From NCBI GenBank assembly GCA_963678705.1, contig OY783221.1, positions 4,402,001-4,466,000 on the forward strand: a DNA stretch of 64,000 bases, written 5' to 3'. Made by a program: the position numbers and the translations under genes. This document shows positions 46,801 to 58,847 of the stretch, one piece after another (position 1 is the first letter of the stretch; every line of letters begins with the position of its first letter). The notes under the pieces were generated by a model, which was not told the DNA's origin, made no database searches, and was given only the letters and a program-made list of their open reading frames with translations. The DNA comes from Panorpa germanica (Eukaryota; Arthropoda; Insecta; Mecoptera; Panorpidae).

Positions 46801-47940
46801 ATTAATTTATATACATAAATTAATAAATCAGAGTTCTTCTGCTCCTGCAAACTGACCCTAGACTACATACCCGTATGACATTTTTAGCAGAGTGAAGGAT
46901 GTAACAGGTTATGCAATATAATGACACTTAATTAAAAAATAACGATGTACCAAGAAATATACAGATTGACAAAAACTATTTTGAAAGAATATTACAGAAT
47001 GGTAGTAATAAGTAAATATTAGAAGTTACACACTTTACTTGATATATACTTATAAATTTATGACAGATGTAAAAATTAATAATCGCGTGGGGCCTATGTA
47101 ACTAATGCCGTGCGAGTATGGGGCAAATGTATATAGTCGTCAGCGAATTTTATTTCATTACTACTGACAGAATTATTGTTATGGTTAATGAATGAACGAA
47201 ATGCAGTTACTATATTATGACATACAACTTAATTTAAATATTATAACATGTAACAATCTACTTAGATCATTCAACACGTAAAAAATTAATGTTCTAGGTA
47301 TAATGCAAAAGTATGTTACTACACTTGTTGCAGGTGGTTGCAGCAGTTAATTAATAGGTACATAACTATATAAAAGGTGCAAATTCGAATATCTTATCCT
47401 ATATTGAACCTATATAATTTTAAACTATGTACCTGTCTTTAGCTGTTTCTGAGTTAGATTATTCAATTTAAATATAAATTGTCTAGAAACAGTGGGTATT
47501 CCGAACTAATTATAATTATTCTTTATCAAATGAACAAATTTGAACATGTATATTGTAGGTAGAATAAAGGCATTCAGATTAAATAAATAAATGTAATGTC
47601 ATGGTTTTCTATGCGTCTTTAGAGCACATAAATTTCTTAAATATAAGAATAAGCGTAACACAGGCAGCAGTCGTTATATTTCTAAACCAGTTATAATATA
47701 AAGAACAGTAATAATCGTAATATGACGCATACTAGAAAAACGATCTGATCTTTAGAGAACATATTACGTAGTGATTTTTTAGAAACTATAAACTAGATAA
47801 ATTTCAGAAACTTCATTGTATCCAATGTAAATTTGTATAATCTTGCAAGAAAGAATTTTCAAATCAGTATCCAGTGTTGTTGATAAATTCAATTGCAACA
47901 TAATTTATGTTATTGGAAATTATTAAAAAGTTGATAAATA
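43829..47940. other. AT-rich non-coding DNA
   Basis: No gene supported. A GC-rich spot GGCGCGACGGCCGCGC near 44378-44394 stands out. On the minus strand CCAACTCCAG|GTAAGC (about 46446) is a strong donor-like site, but its upstream sequence has no clear acceptor or frame. Another CAG|GTAAAC lies near 45508. The minus frame 44636-44857 is unsupported. Confidence 0.45.
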
Positions 47941-48004
47941 TAATATTATAATATTATTATATATATATTATAATATAATATTATAAGCTTATTATAATAA
48001 GCTT
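47941..48004. repeat. AT-rich palindromic cluster
   Basis: AAGCTTATTATAATAAGCTT at 47985-48004 is a perfect 20-bp palindrome. The 44 bp before it (TAATATTATAAT...) form a second, near-perfect AT palindrome. The two adjacent self-complementary blocks could extrude as cruciforms and are typical of fragile AT-rich sites. Confidence 0.75.
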
Positions 48005-49281
48005 CCTCTGCGAAACACAGTTATATATATTGTATTTATTTTATGTTTTTTTGCTTATAAAATATTGTTATAGAAAAAAAGTTGAGAATTGAAGTTTCTC
48101 ATTACATCGCTTAATTCACAAATATATAACTAAAATAACAGGCAGTCAAGAGAATTGGTCAACGATTTGGGATTAAAGACATGGAAATAATACGCTGGAT
48201 GTTGTACACGAAACAAGTTTTTTAGTAGCTTAATGGACTGTTATTAAAGTAATGGTTGTTCTTTATCTAAAATAGAGTTTTTTTTTTTTTCGAATTATTT
48301 TGTCAATATGAAAGTTTTGATAACTATATTATTATGTTTGTATACTTGCGTTATTTAGATTTAATCTAATCTATTTTTCTAATTGATTATTATTTATTTT
48401 AACTCTGGAAAAGTGTTTAATATATCGTGATATTTTACATAAATATTACGTTCTATGTTTTCTAATATACAATGTTTCGTGACCTGTTTGAATGCTATTT
48501 AAAAAAAAAGGAATGTTTTATTTTAGACACTCTTTGGGAGAGATTTATCTGTATACAAAACAACCGTGTGTTTACCGTGATAGCGACAAAACGATACAGT
48601 TGAATAATATGCACTTTCAATACAATGGTGTATTGAACATTAAAGCAGAAGCTTCGTCTCATGATAAAGTGCGAAACAACTCAAATACATTCTACTGAAA
48701 AAGTCGCTTTTTATATTTTTTGATATTTATTAGAATAGTTTTCAATAAAAATTGAGAAGATGCGATCAAAATCACGTGGTAAACCAGTCGTAAATAAAGT
48801 TGGTACATATTACAACAGTGCAAAATAATTAAACCACGAGTGTGCTTCATAGATAAACATGTTTAGTAATTAATACAAGCTAACTGCTTTTTATAGCGCC
48901 ATTTTATTTACTATAAAACTTGATACAGTAAATTAAATATTATTTATAAAACTCATTAGTAACTGCGTTTAGAAAAAATGTTACTAAACGTGTTAATATT
49001 TGTATTTTGCAATTTAAATTTACATTATTATTGCACTTCACACTTTATAGTACTGGTTTCCATGAATAAATTACTCATTTTAATTGATTTTGAATCAATT
49101 AATTAAGTCATGTTTTAATTAGATATGTTAAGTACAAATGCAATGAAAAGTATATCATTTTCTCATTAAATATACATATAATAAAAAGTGTATTAATTAT
49201 CATCGCTTGTAAACAGATGGATATATTAATTAAATGCAATCTAATAATTAGCAAAGTTGATTTATATGTCACTAAAGATAC
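48005..49281. other. AT-rich non-coding DNA
   Basis: Nothing recognisable; the frame 48492-48698 has no motif. Confidence 0.5.
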
Positions 49282-49413
49282 ATGCAGATGATGAACAAAA
49301 GGTCTTCATTTAAAACACACATAAACACGACACAGGGTGAAAAGAAAACATTGAGTGGTAACTGCTATGCTTTGAGGTTCGATTCACAGAGCAGCGCTAT
49401 TAATTCGATTTTT

Positions 49414-49485
49414 GATAGATGCGATATCGTAGATAGATGCAATATCGTGGTTAAATGCGATATCGTAGATAGATACGATACAGTT
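49414..49485 (+). repeat. 18-bp minisatellite, four units
   Basis: The units start at 49414, 49432, 49450 and 49468, with consensus GATAGATGCGATATCGTA; units differ at one to several positions and each contains a GATATCG-type core. The array lies in the plus-strand open frame 49282-49491 (69 codons), where each unit encodes six residues of the form DRCDIV. Because 18 is a multiple of 3 the frame is kept, but the rest of that frame shows no domain, so coding is doubtful. Confidence 0.8.
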
Positions 49486-49491
49486 GCGTAA

Positions 49492-50755
49492 CAATTTTTT
49501 ATAAGATTAAAAACCTTTATATAACTCTTATAAAAAACAGAGTGCGTGTGGCCTTGATATAATTCTAATGCTAGCTACTTAGAGAACGGTTTATTACTTA
49601 AGTACATACTAAATTGATACTAAAGTGATTTTCTACGCATAATCATTTTAAGAGCATTATAGTAAAAGCTCTCTGAGGTCATCGCGAATCAAGAATTTTA
49701 TTTCAAGAATTTTAATCCGCTTAAAAATAAACTTGATATATAAATATATTAGAATAAATACTCGTAATGCGACGAAAATATTTATTCATACTTAGTTTGT
49801 TCGAGGAAAATTTCTTTTTAAAACGAACAGCTTTTCGCTGGTATCTCGTAATATGTGTGGGTATTCATGTTTTGAATTTCTGACAATAGTAAATGTGACT
49901 AGTTAGTTATTTTGCGCTCTTTTCAATGCTTTTATATGAATATATAAGAGCAAACTTTGTATGCATACCTCCCTTAACTCTCTTAATCAATGACGAAACA
50001 AAGAATGTCATGCTGATCATACTGCTCATGATCTAAAACGTAAAAGGAAGAACAACATATTCTTCTGGGCCTTTGGTTTAACCAACCTAAGTTCGCCACT
50101 GCAATCATGCTATAAAATTTACACAAAAAGGGCTAAAATGTTATTTAATTGTAAAGGTAAAGGAAATAGCAAAATACCCCCTAAAAAAAAACTACATAAA
50201 CCTTAAGATAAAGAATTAAAAGGACCAATATAGGGTGACCCCTGGTACCCCCATTGAAAACTCAAGGCGAAAACATACAAAAAAAAAATAACTATAAAAA
50301 ATGTTTACCACGTTTCGCTATTCAACATTGTTGAAGTACGTTTAGTCACGCAGTGTTTAAATAGTAATTTACAGGAACGCACAATGCGTTATTATAAGTT
50401 AGTATTTACCACTCAAACCGGAACGAACTGACGCAGCAAAATGAGCCGGAAACAAAGATGTCGTGAGATTTTTAAAATACGAAAATATACGTTGCACGAA
50501 ATAACAAATATAATACTCCTTACGCTTATAACGGTCATTACATAAACCATTCTACATACCTAGATTATTTACCTTAAGTTTCTTACATTTATTATCATAA
50601 TATTTATTTATGTTCTTAATTTGTATAATATATTGTGTTTAAAATCATTTAAATTTAAATTTATTTTAATTGTATTAAAACTTGCAACGTTTAATTATGT
50701 ACCACCAAGTAATCAATTACAGCAATTTAGTTTAAAGTTAAAGATCTTTTATATT
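49492..50755. other. AT-rich non-coding DNA with a hAT-like terminus
   Basis: AAGTTCGCCACTG at about 50086-50098 is the inverse of CAGTGGCGAACTT, a hAT-like end similar to the one at 8597. No paired end or TSD was found. No gene is seen. Confidence 0.4.
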
Positions 50756-50818
50756 ACATATTTTGTTTCACTTGCACTTACAGTAATGTAATTACTGTGA
50801 CTGAAACATAAAATATGT
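50756..50818. repeat. Imperfect 63-nt hairpin
   Basis: Stem segments ACATATTTT/AAAATATGT (9 bp), GTTTCA/TGAAAC (6 bp) and CAGTAAT/ATTACTG (7 bp) enclose a GTA loop, with one asymmetric internal loop (10 against 4 nt). Size and shape overlap with pre-microRNAs, but the large internal loop is unfavourable. It may be a tiny MITE or chance in AT-rich DNA. Confidence 0.55.
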
Positions 50819-50911
50819 CGCATGTGATGTTGCTTGGTCTGGACGGATCATTATATTAAAAAAATAATTATATAAGTTACACGAGAAAATTGTCACAGTA
50901 TGTAGTTGGTA

Positions 50912-51140
50912 TATACAGGGTGTCTCAAAATTCAACGATAAGCGGGCACCAGAGGGTGGTCCTGCTTATGATTACACGGGAAAAAAAGAAGAAAAAAAAT
51001 TCACATTTTGTTTTAAAATTACAAAAAAAAATAAAAATCTTTCGAAAATTGAAACACCTTAAAATGTTTTTAACTACCATGACCACAATTTTTCAAATAT
51101 TTCTGATTTGTTTTTTCTATCGGCAACCTAAATAGCACTG
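50912..51140 (+). repeat. TACAGGGTGTC-type dispersed repeat start
   Basis: TATACAGGGTGTCTCAAAAT followed by a GC-richer stretch (AAGCGGGCACCAGAGGGTGG) matches, from memory, the start of repeats common in beetle and other insect genomes. The opposite end (ACACCCTGTA) was not found, so the extent is uncertain. The frames at 50890-51135 and 51226-51414 are low-complexity. Confidence 0.45.
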
Positions 51141-52456
51141 CTATCCACCACAACCATTAAAACTCCCAGAATGCTGGTAGTTTTTACACAAAAATCAACC
51201 CAAATTATTTCTTTCCCTAAAATTTTTAAATATTTTTACTTTCAGTCCACTTTAACTTGTCGTGGTTTAAAAAAAAAGTATGAACACTACTATGGCAAGT
51301 TTTTTTTTTAAAATTGGTGCAACTCTTCAGGATCCCAAAATGGTATAGTACTCCAGGAAAACTAGCAATAAAAAAAATTATGTATACTATTTCTAAACAA
51401 GAACCATATTTCATAAATTGTTGTTGTTGATAATTATCACTTTTACAATACCCAAAAGAGGTGTTTTATTGATTAGACCTTTATACGCGTGCGCTGTACA
51501 AAAAACATTAATTCAAAATTGAACATTCTATTTTTAATTCTAAATTCATAATTCTTAATTTAAAAAATTAAAACATGCAAAACTGTTTTTCTTTGTAGAA
51601 GAAAGAACCTATGGCTACTAAAACTATCGTTGTTATAACAATATTTCAACACATATTATAGTCGCACTATAGTCGTGTGTACCAGGTCTAAGATGGTTGG
51701 CAACCTGCAAATAAACACTCATATACAATTTAAATAATTCATTTATTGAATTATGAATTTGGTAGTATATACAGTATCTCTATACATCTGATATTCTAGA
51801 ATATATTACTGTAGACATAGAGCAGAGGCGTCCAAGCATAGGGCCAACGAGATACTTGCGCTTTTGAGGTTTAACCTACATAGAAAGGAGTCTATGACAA
51901 ATATGCATCTAGTAAAATATAATCTAAAGTTTTGCTCCCACTTATCATACTTTCAGCGGACGCTCCTGCTCTGGTGCCTTGTTCCATTTATTCCACGATA
52001 TTCTAAAACAAACAACATTTGGTTCAATGGTTCCTATCGCTGTGCTGTTGTTTGTTGCTCCATGATTTGGTTCCTCCAGTCTGTTCGACGTATCTTGATG
52101 TTTTCCCACAATAATATTGCATTAAAGCGGTCAGTCGTACGAATGCTAAATACCAGTTTTGAAATAAAATGTATGGCATTAGGTATTTAATGTTTGTGTA
52201 AATTTAAATATTTAAATACTAAACACGGAGACACTTCTGTTAAATCTACGTTAGTTTTGAAATAAAATATTGTTGTAGTAATATTATAAAAAGAACTAGT
52301 TTAATTTGAACGTAGTAACTTACTGGTTACGTTATAAAAGTGTCAAGTTACATGATGTTTGTTGTAATTTGATTTCTTTATTGGACATCGTATTTGTTTT
52401 GAGAACTTGTTGAAATTTTACAGATGTTTAAATCTTTACAAGGATTGCGTACTTAG
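51141..52456. other. Non-coding DNA with a coding-like patch
   Basis: At about 51930-52130 the DNA is GC-richer. The plus frame 51864-52190 (108 codons) is open, but a minus frame (AILLWENIKIRRTDWRNQIM..., one stop, then EPLNQMLFVLEYRG) looks equally protein-like. The strand and identity are undecided; it may be old transposon DNA. CAGAGGCGTCC at about 51822 is faintly hAT-like. Confidence 0.3.
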
Positions 52457-52575
52457 TATAGGGTCTTTCAATAGGAGTGGTCATTTTGAATCAATAGAAA
52501 AACGCAATGATTCTATGACATTTGGCAGATATTGTGTTTCATTACTAACCTCAGAGTTTGTACTTTATTAAAACT
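52457..52575 (+). repeat. Dispersed repeat pair member (with 19553-19692)
   Basis: It starts TAGGGTCTTTCAATAGGAGT and ends with TTACTAACCTCAGAGTTTGT then ACTTTATTAAAA, which is the inverse of the second block at 19.66 kb. The coexistence of one direct and one inverted block relative to the other copy indicates rearrangement or use of opposite element ends. Confidence 0.45.
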
Positions 52576-55393
52576 AGAAATCAATGAATTATTTTACTGA
52601 TTAATGTTAGTACAGGTAAATTAAACATTAAGGCTATATATTTTTGTCAAATTTAAATACATTCTTATAAAAATCTTTGACATTAGAATGCTTAATAGTT
52701 CATGTTTAAATAATTCATAAAAACACCCCTAGGAAACTACCGCTCGCATTCTGCTCCGTGTGATTTTGTACCTAAACCAAACCTGAAACCAAATCAGATA
52801 ATCAACAGCGAAATACTCTTTTTCTGCTCTCTTTGCTTATCATATGTTAACACGCTCTCACTAACTATACCCGACACACACACATACTAAAATCAATATA
52901 TTATACATATGACTACACTGTAAAGTAACAAATCTGTTCAATCTGGAGTATTATGAATATAATTTACGATTACATTTATTTTTACGATTATAACTTGGAT
53001 TTGAGTGGAAATAAAATTTGTGCAGTTCGTAAATAATATTATTTATGACATGTTTAAAAAATAGGTTAGGTTTATAAGGTCTGACACAGTGCGCTGTCAA
53101 GGGTGAAGGGCGAAGGGTAAAGGGTAGCTAAAAGGTGGTTACGGGTTGGTATCTTCTCTACAGTGAAACATAAATTGAAAAATATTGAAAGTGTAAAATG
53201 TTCACTTATTTTATAAAAAATTGGTGTGATATTTTTAAATTTTATGTGTATTTATGTTACCGTATGCAATTTCTTTGTAGAAATTGAAGTAGAAAAAATA
53301 ATGAACCGAATGAAAGCAAAATGTAATATTATTACAGGTAAACTTCTTGTGCAGAATATATATGGGAATATATGAGCGTATAAATCATCCGAATTTAAGA
53401 AGCCATGGCTATAAAAACAAGGCCACTGTGCTGTTAGTACCGATTTGTTTTAATTGAAAATTTTAAATCATTACCGTTAATCTTCAAACACTATCAAAAG
53501 TGAAGTGAACCTCAAAAATACAGCTCACAATTATTACAAAAAATGAGCATAATATAATTCATGTTTTCCTTTTTATGCCTTGAATTTTTTCGGGCTAAAC
53601 TTAAACTGATAACAGTAATCGGTTGATAACAATAGCCGGATATTTGATGAACTATACATAAGTGATAACATTTGTTTTGATAGTTCATTGCATTTTATAT
53701 TAAGTCAAAGATTATAATATTACTATCACCAACTTATCAATCAAAAAATAGTTAATGGTTAAGAAATATAGGTACTATTTAAGAGTACAAATAGAACCTT
53801 TAAATATGTTTGCAGTATGTACTCGTATCTTTGTGCCATTTTACCTAAAAATATTTTATATTCGAATTGACAGTAGGATCTCAAATGGATTTTCTACCTG
53901 GTACGAATTTTGAAATTTATGTTCTTTATGCTTTACATTTTTTTGATAGGTTTATTTATCCTGTTTGCTGCTATTTTTAAAATTCGTACCACAAACAGGA
54001 TAAACCGACCGATAGATCTACTGACAGATGGCAAACGAAAAAGTATGCATGACATTTCCTAATATATATAATATCCCATTCAGCTTTCATTTTAAAGGAA
54101 GTATAATTAATTCTAAAATTTGCAGTCTTGTGTATTTTTTTATGGATTTCCAAATATGTATTTAGATGCACCTAAAATTAAAAACTTGAAATCAAATTAC
54201 AATGATAGATGATGTTTAGTAGGTAATATCTGGAACAAAGTAACGTTTAAATTACGTTTTGTTGATTTTCTGCTTTTATTAAATTCATTATTTATTTACG
54301 TGTTAAGTATTTCATTTATCGTCAGCATCGTCTTTGAAAAGACTTTGATCTTACAATAAGAAATAAAGATTTTCTCTAAATCTTCAAATGTATTGGTGCG
54401 ATGTACATTTAAATTTATGCTGCTCGACCAAATATAGTCCCGAAATATAAATGTTTACATAAAACAATTTGACAACAATATTAGTCTATTAAATTTGACA
54501 ATTACAATCAAAGCGCCTAATAAAACTACTATATCTTAAAGCTCCATCAATAATAAAAACATGTTTAATAAATTGTATTAAATATTAATAAATAAATGTT
54601 GACACCGCTGCATTTATATATCGATATAAAGTCTGATATGTAGTTTCGATTAACAAGGTAATAAAATTCGGATCTCCACCAAACAGAAACCCACAGGTGT
54701 GTGCTTGAGCTCGGATCTCGGTTCTCGGTTCTTGGTTTGCTATGTTACGTTTATTTGTTTGTTACTTTTTTATTATTTTCTTTCCAATGTTTGAATATTT
54801 TGGCTAAAGCGATACATATAAATTGTGTTTAAAATGAACCGAATCGACTTCAGTTTATATAGCAGTTTGCTTGTTTTTTATTTTGTGTTACTTTATTTTA
54901 TTTTTCTTTTAGAATTTATCGATATAACTTTTTTTTTAGCTTGAGAAAATTATTTTATATTTACAAATACAAAATATTTGACTTTTTTTAAATTTAATTT
55001 GATTTGAACTTACAAATCCACTGAAGAACTATTTTTGAAAAATGAGTAAATGATATAAATCAAAATTTGATATAAATTTGTAAAAAATGTCTGTGAATGT
55101 TATTTACATTATATTTGTCAATTAATCTAAGCTACTTTAAGTACAATGATCTTTAACAGCGACACCACGACGACTGGTGGCGCCGTCGTAATTATCACAT
55201 CGCTGTATTTGTAAACAAGTTGTTCTTTTGTAATTAAATGTACATTTAATTAATTCACAGAAATGTTTAGATTTTAAATTTTATACTAAAGTAAACCAAA
55301 TAAGTTTGCTTTTTTACCTAATTTAAACTCATCTGCCACTGTGCAAATACTTCCAAACGAAATTATTATTTGTTGCATTATAATTATGTATAC
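52576..55393. other. AT-rich non-coding DNA
   Basis: No gene supported; the minus frame 53977-54171 has no motif. A GGGTGAAGGGCGAAGGGTAA run at about 53100-53125 is a short degenerate GAAGGGT repeat. A GC-rich spot ACCACGACGACTGGTGGCGC (about 55164) contains a small CCAC/GTGG hairpin. Confidence 0.5.
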
Positions 55394-55426
55394 CTTATAA
55401 TAACGTTATCAAAACGTTATTATAAG
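55394..55426. repeat. 14-bp perfect inverted repeat, 5-nt loop
   Basis: CTTATAATAACGTT at 55394-55407 is exactly reverse-complemented at 55413-55426, with ATCAA between. Two more AACGTTATT-like units follow (to about 55460), so the structure arises within a small AACGTTAT-rich repeat cluster. Confidence 0.8.
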
Positions 55427-56380
55427 TTATCATAACATTATTATAACGTTATTGTAACGTATGAATATTTAAATATTTCAATTTAAAAATGGAATTAAAA
55501 TTTTAAATAAAATTACGAATTATTTTATTGAATTCCAACTATACACAAAACAAACGTTGCTTTGCGACGGTGTAAATGTTAGTTTCTTTAAATAATAAGC
55601 AAAAGTGCCTCATCAGATCTAAACGCAAAGTAAACGCGAGTAACTACCATTTAATCATAATAAGATTTTTTAATTATTTAAACTACGAAACGTTATATAT
55701 ATATATGTAATTAATGTAATTAGTATGTTTCAGATAATTTAATTAAAATAGTATAACGCATATCTGGTTTAAAGTATTTTAACAATAATTAGAACTAATT
55801 ATAACTAATTAAAATATTCTAAAATAAGAGTCTCCTTAAAACACTTAACAGTTAATATGAAAAATAAATACTTAATTTATACACTTTTCAATTAGAAAAA
55901 ACATATGTTCAATGGTGTTTGTATGAGTCTGTTTTAAACAATTAGTTGAAGTTGTAAAACTTGTATTAACAAACTTGATAGCTAAGATAATTGTTTAATG
56001 TCTCGTTTTAAATGTGCTAGTTTTGTTTTAGAAATGTGAAGTTTTTACAAATAACGTAGGGACAACATTTTATCCGTTTTTGTAAATTTTCGTATTGCTG
56101 TTACTCTACAAACTTCATTGACCAGAATCGTATAAAATTCGAACGAATTGAAATGAATCGTTTAAGATTCGTACGAGATTTAGAAAAATTGTTTGTAGGG
56201 TATATTACATGCTTTTTAGTAAAATACAATTTATTTGATCTTCACCTGTATGAGAACATGCAGTAACTGCAATTCAACAGTTCATTGAAACATTTGCAAA
56301 TAGATTGTAGTCGTAGGCAAAAGGGTTTACACATAAGTCAATCTATTAGAAACATTCTATTAGTTAATCTTGCGAATATC
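55427..56380. other. AT-rich non-coding DNA
   Basis: Nothing recognisable. Confidence 0.5.
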
Positions 56381-56714
56381 GTTAGAGTCAATATATAATT
56401 AAGATAGTAACTAAGCATAATTAAGGTAATTACGAGTAACGTAGAATGCCTTAGACGGGCCTCGTATCAAAAGTTGTTAGCGGCCCAAGTGATGGGCAAA
56501 GATTTTTCACAGAAGGAACAAAAACGCTCGTATTGAATTAAAATAATTATATATTGATTATACATTATTACTTAAGTTAATAGTCTTAGGAACTAAGCTA
56601 AGTTTGGCCTAATTGTGGATAACATTTTACGAATTTTTGCTTACACACATTTGGGGCCCCTGTAGTCCGGGGGCCCCGTATCATTGATACGGTAGCTACG
56701 CCACTGGTTAGAGT
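56381..56714. mobile_element. hAT-like non-autonomous element with 8-bp TSD
   Basis: The right end reads GGTAGCTACGCCACTG, the inverse of the CAGTGGCGTAGC terminus typical of many hAT elements. It is directly followed by GTTAGAGT (56707-56714), which also occurs at 56381-56388 and there is followed by CA. The implied element is 56389-56706 (318 bp). The left terminus otherwise matches the right poorly, so it is truncated or diverged. Near the right end a GGGGCCCC...GGGGCCCC pair and the palindrome CCGTATCATTGATACGG (56676-56692) form subterminal hairpins. Confidence 0.55.
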
Positions 56715-57957
56715 ATATAAATCAATTAATATATTTTCCATTCTGAAATTCTTATATAAATAGAACCACAACATTACCTAGTAGCAACGTTTTTGAACGC
56801 AGCATTTAAAGTATCATTAGAACATCCAAAAAAGGACATTTGTTTTAAAGACACATTTATAATTAACATTCCCATAAACAGATATATCTAATTCCAATCT
56901 TAATGTTTCACAACTTATACCCCATTGGTCATGGTTGATGATGATACCTACATCTCTTTTTTTGTGTAATTTTTATTCCTTTTTAGTTTAAAAAAAAAGA
57001 ATCTTTGTGAACAAATGCGGTCCTTTCAAAGACTTTTTTTCTAAAAGTGGATTCCAGACATTGTCCCAAACGAACTGTACTGTGATACTTCTAAGTTTTA
57101 TTTGAAAGTCGATGGAGGAACTGAGTCTCGACCTCGACTCAAGGCTCAAGAGATTGTGATAGGAGGACCAGTCAGGACGGAAGGGCTTTAAGGATGAATC
57201 TCAAGATTTAAAAAAAAGGAATTCATTACTAAGCATGATTGTACATACACTAAGAAACCTCCTGTTATCCTTCTTGACTATCTAAACACGTTTTGTATGG
57301 TCGAACCATCGTAAAAAATATAGTGAAGTCAATATACTTACAATTATGTAGAGGATATCGATAATCTTAACTTACTACTGTTAGAATGTATGATTACAAA
57401 ACATATTACATGCATATTGAAGTATATTCATCTGTTATATACCTTGTGTGTCGAAGCCTATGTAATATTCATATATGCTCCACAATGTAAAAATATCTTG
57501 TATATATATTGCATATACATGAAATGAATAAACATGATAGTACATACTATGTACATGCAGCAATAGGACGTACAGTGTAAGTTTTACATCACAATAGCAT
57601 ATACATAGGATACGCAATATATGAAATTGAATAATGCTTGAATATAGTATGTATATTCAGTTGATTTCTTGGGTACATGATGCTTTTGAAATAAAATAAA
57701 GAATAAAAATTTATCACGTTTATTTAAGTTATACGTAAAAGAAACTTCAAAGAAAGAAAAAATAACTAATTTTCTTTTGCATCATTATTTAAATTCGCCT
57801 ATTAATGTGTAAAAAGAAATTGATTTAATAATTTTTCCGCAGTTAAACGAAAACATTGATTCAATATTGAATTTGTAGATGCAATATTCAACATTGATTG
57901 CAATATCCGAATTTAAGAACCGTTAGGGCCTTGGGGGTCACCAATTAATTACGCAAA
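56715..57957. other. AT-rich non-coding DNA
   Basis: Nothing recognisable; the minus frame 57435-57617 has no motif. Confidence 0.5.
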
Positions 57958-58022
57958 GGGGGGGGGGGGGCTCTACCAAAATCTATGCAAAAAGTTTGGA
58001 TGATGTGTGACGTAATTTATGG
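57958..58022 (+). repeat. G13 run and conserved 19-bp repeat motif
   Basis: Thirteen consecutive G (57958-57970) lie in a segment (TCACCAATTAATTACGCAAA before; ATCTATGCAAAAAGTTTGGA after) that ends with TGTGTGACGTAATTTATGG, identical to 4497-4515. It looks like the terminal part of a dispersed insect repeat. The homopolymer length is likely variable and may be assembly-sensitive. Confidence 0.5.
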
Positions 58023-58847
58023 TTTATGCCCGTTGTTTTCTCTTCATTTCCCAATCTTCTTATTCGTCTTATGTCTTTGACGAACTTTTACAATGAATTA
58101 CTCACATTTTAAAATAATATTTGTGTTATGAACACCACTATTTTCCAGTATCCTCACATCTGTACAATTCGTGTTCTCCAGGGATATAAAAAGGACCAAA
58201 AAGATGCACCATACTATACCACACTACCATACATATACAGAAGATGACGTAACAAGATATCTAAGACGCAACTTACATATGTAATATTTATTATGGGCTC
58301 AGTGATTTGTACTTGTCAAGATTATAAATGAAAGATATTTATTGTATTATGTTTAATATTCTATACGATTTAAAAATATATATTATAAATAAAACTTATT
58401 TAATTTAATACTTTTCTATAGACTTAATTTACCATGAAAATAAAATTATACTAGGTCGTAAGTCGAAACGCGTTCAATTCGATTTGATTCAAGGTTTAGT
58501 TTCTATTAAGGTGACACGGGAACCCTACAGCTCCAAGAGCTTTTCCTTCAAGTACTTGAGATTCTCTGGTCTATGAGATTGTCTATGTTAAACTTGTTTT
58601 GAGACCGGGTTATCTAATACATACTTATATTATCTGTACGCAGAACTATCTTTAAAGTACTTGAGCGCTGATCGAATTACTACCTTTTACTTAAAAATGA
58701 CACAAAAAGCTAATTTGGGATTTAAAGCGATGGTAACATGTAGCAGACTAAAGGCTCTATTCTAATTTCCAATTTAAGAAATATAAACAACTTGTTTGTT
58801 AATTTGTAAGTAAGCTATTAATATTATTGAAATACTATTCAAATAAG
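58023..58847. other. AT-rich non-coding DNA
   Basis: Nothing recognisable before the LINE insertion. Confidence 0.5.

Noticed and set aside
51864..52190. 108-codon plus-strand frame as a gene
   Set aside because: The minus strand over the same DNA looks at least as protein-like; with no motif on either strand I left it as an unassigned patch.
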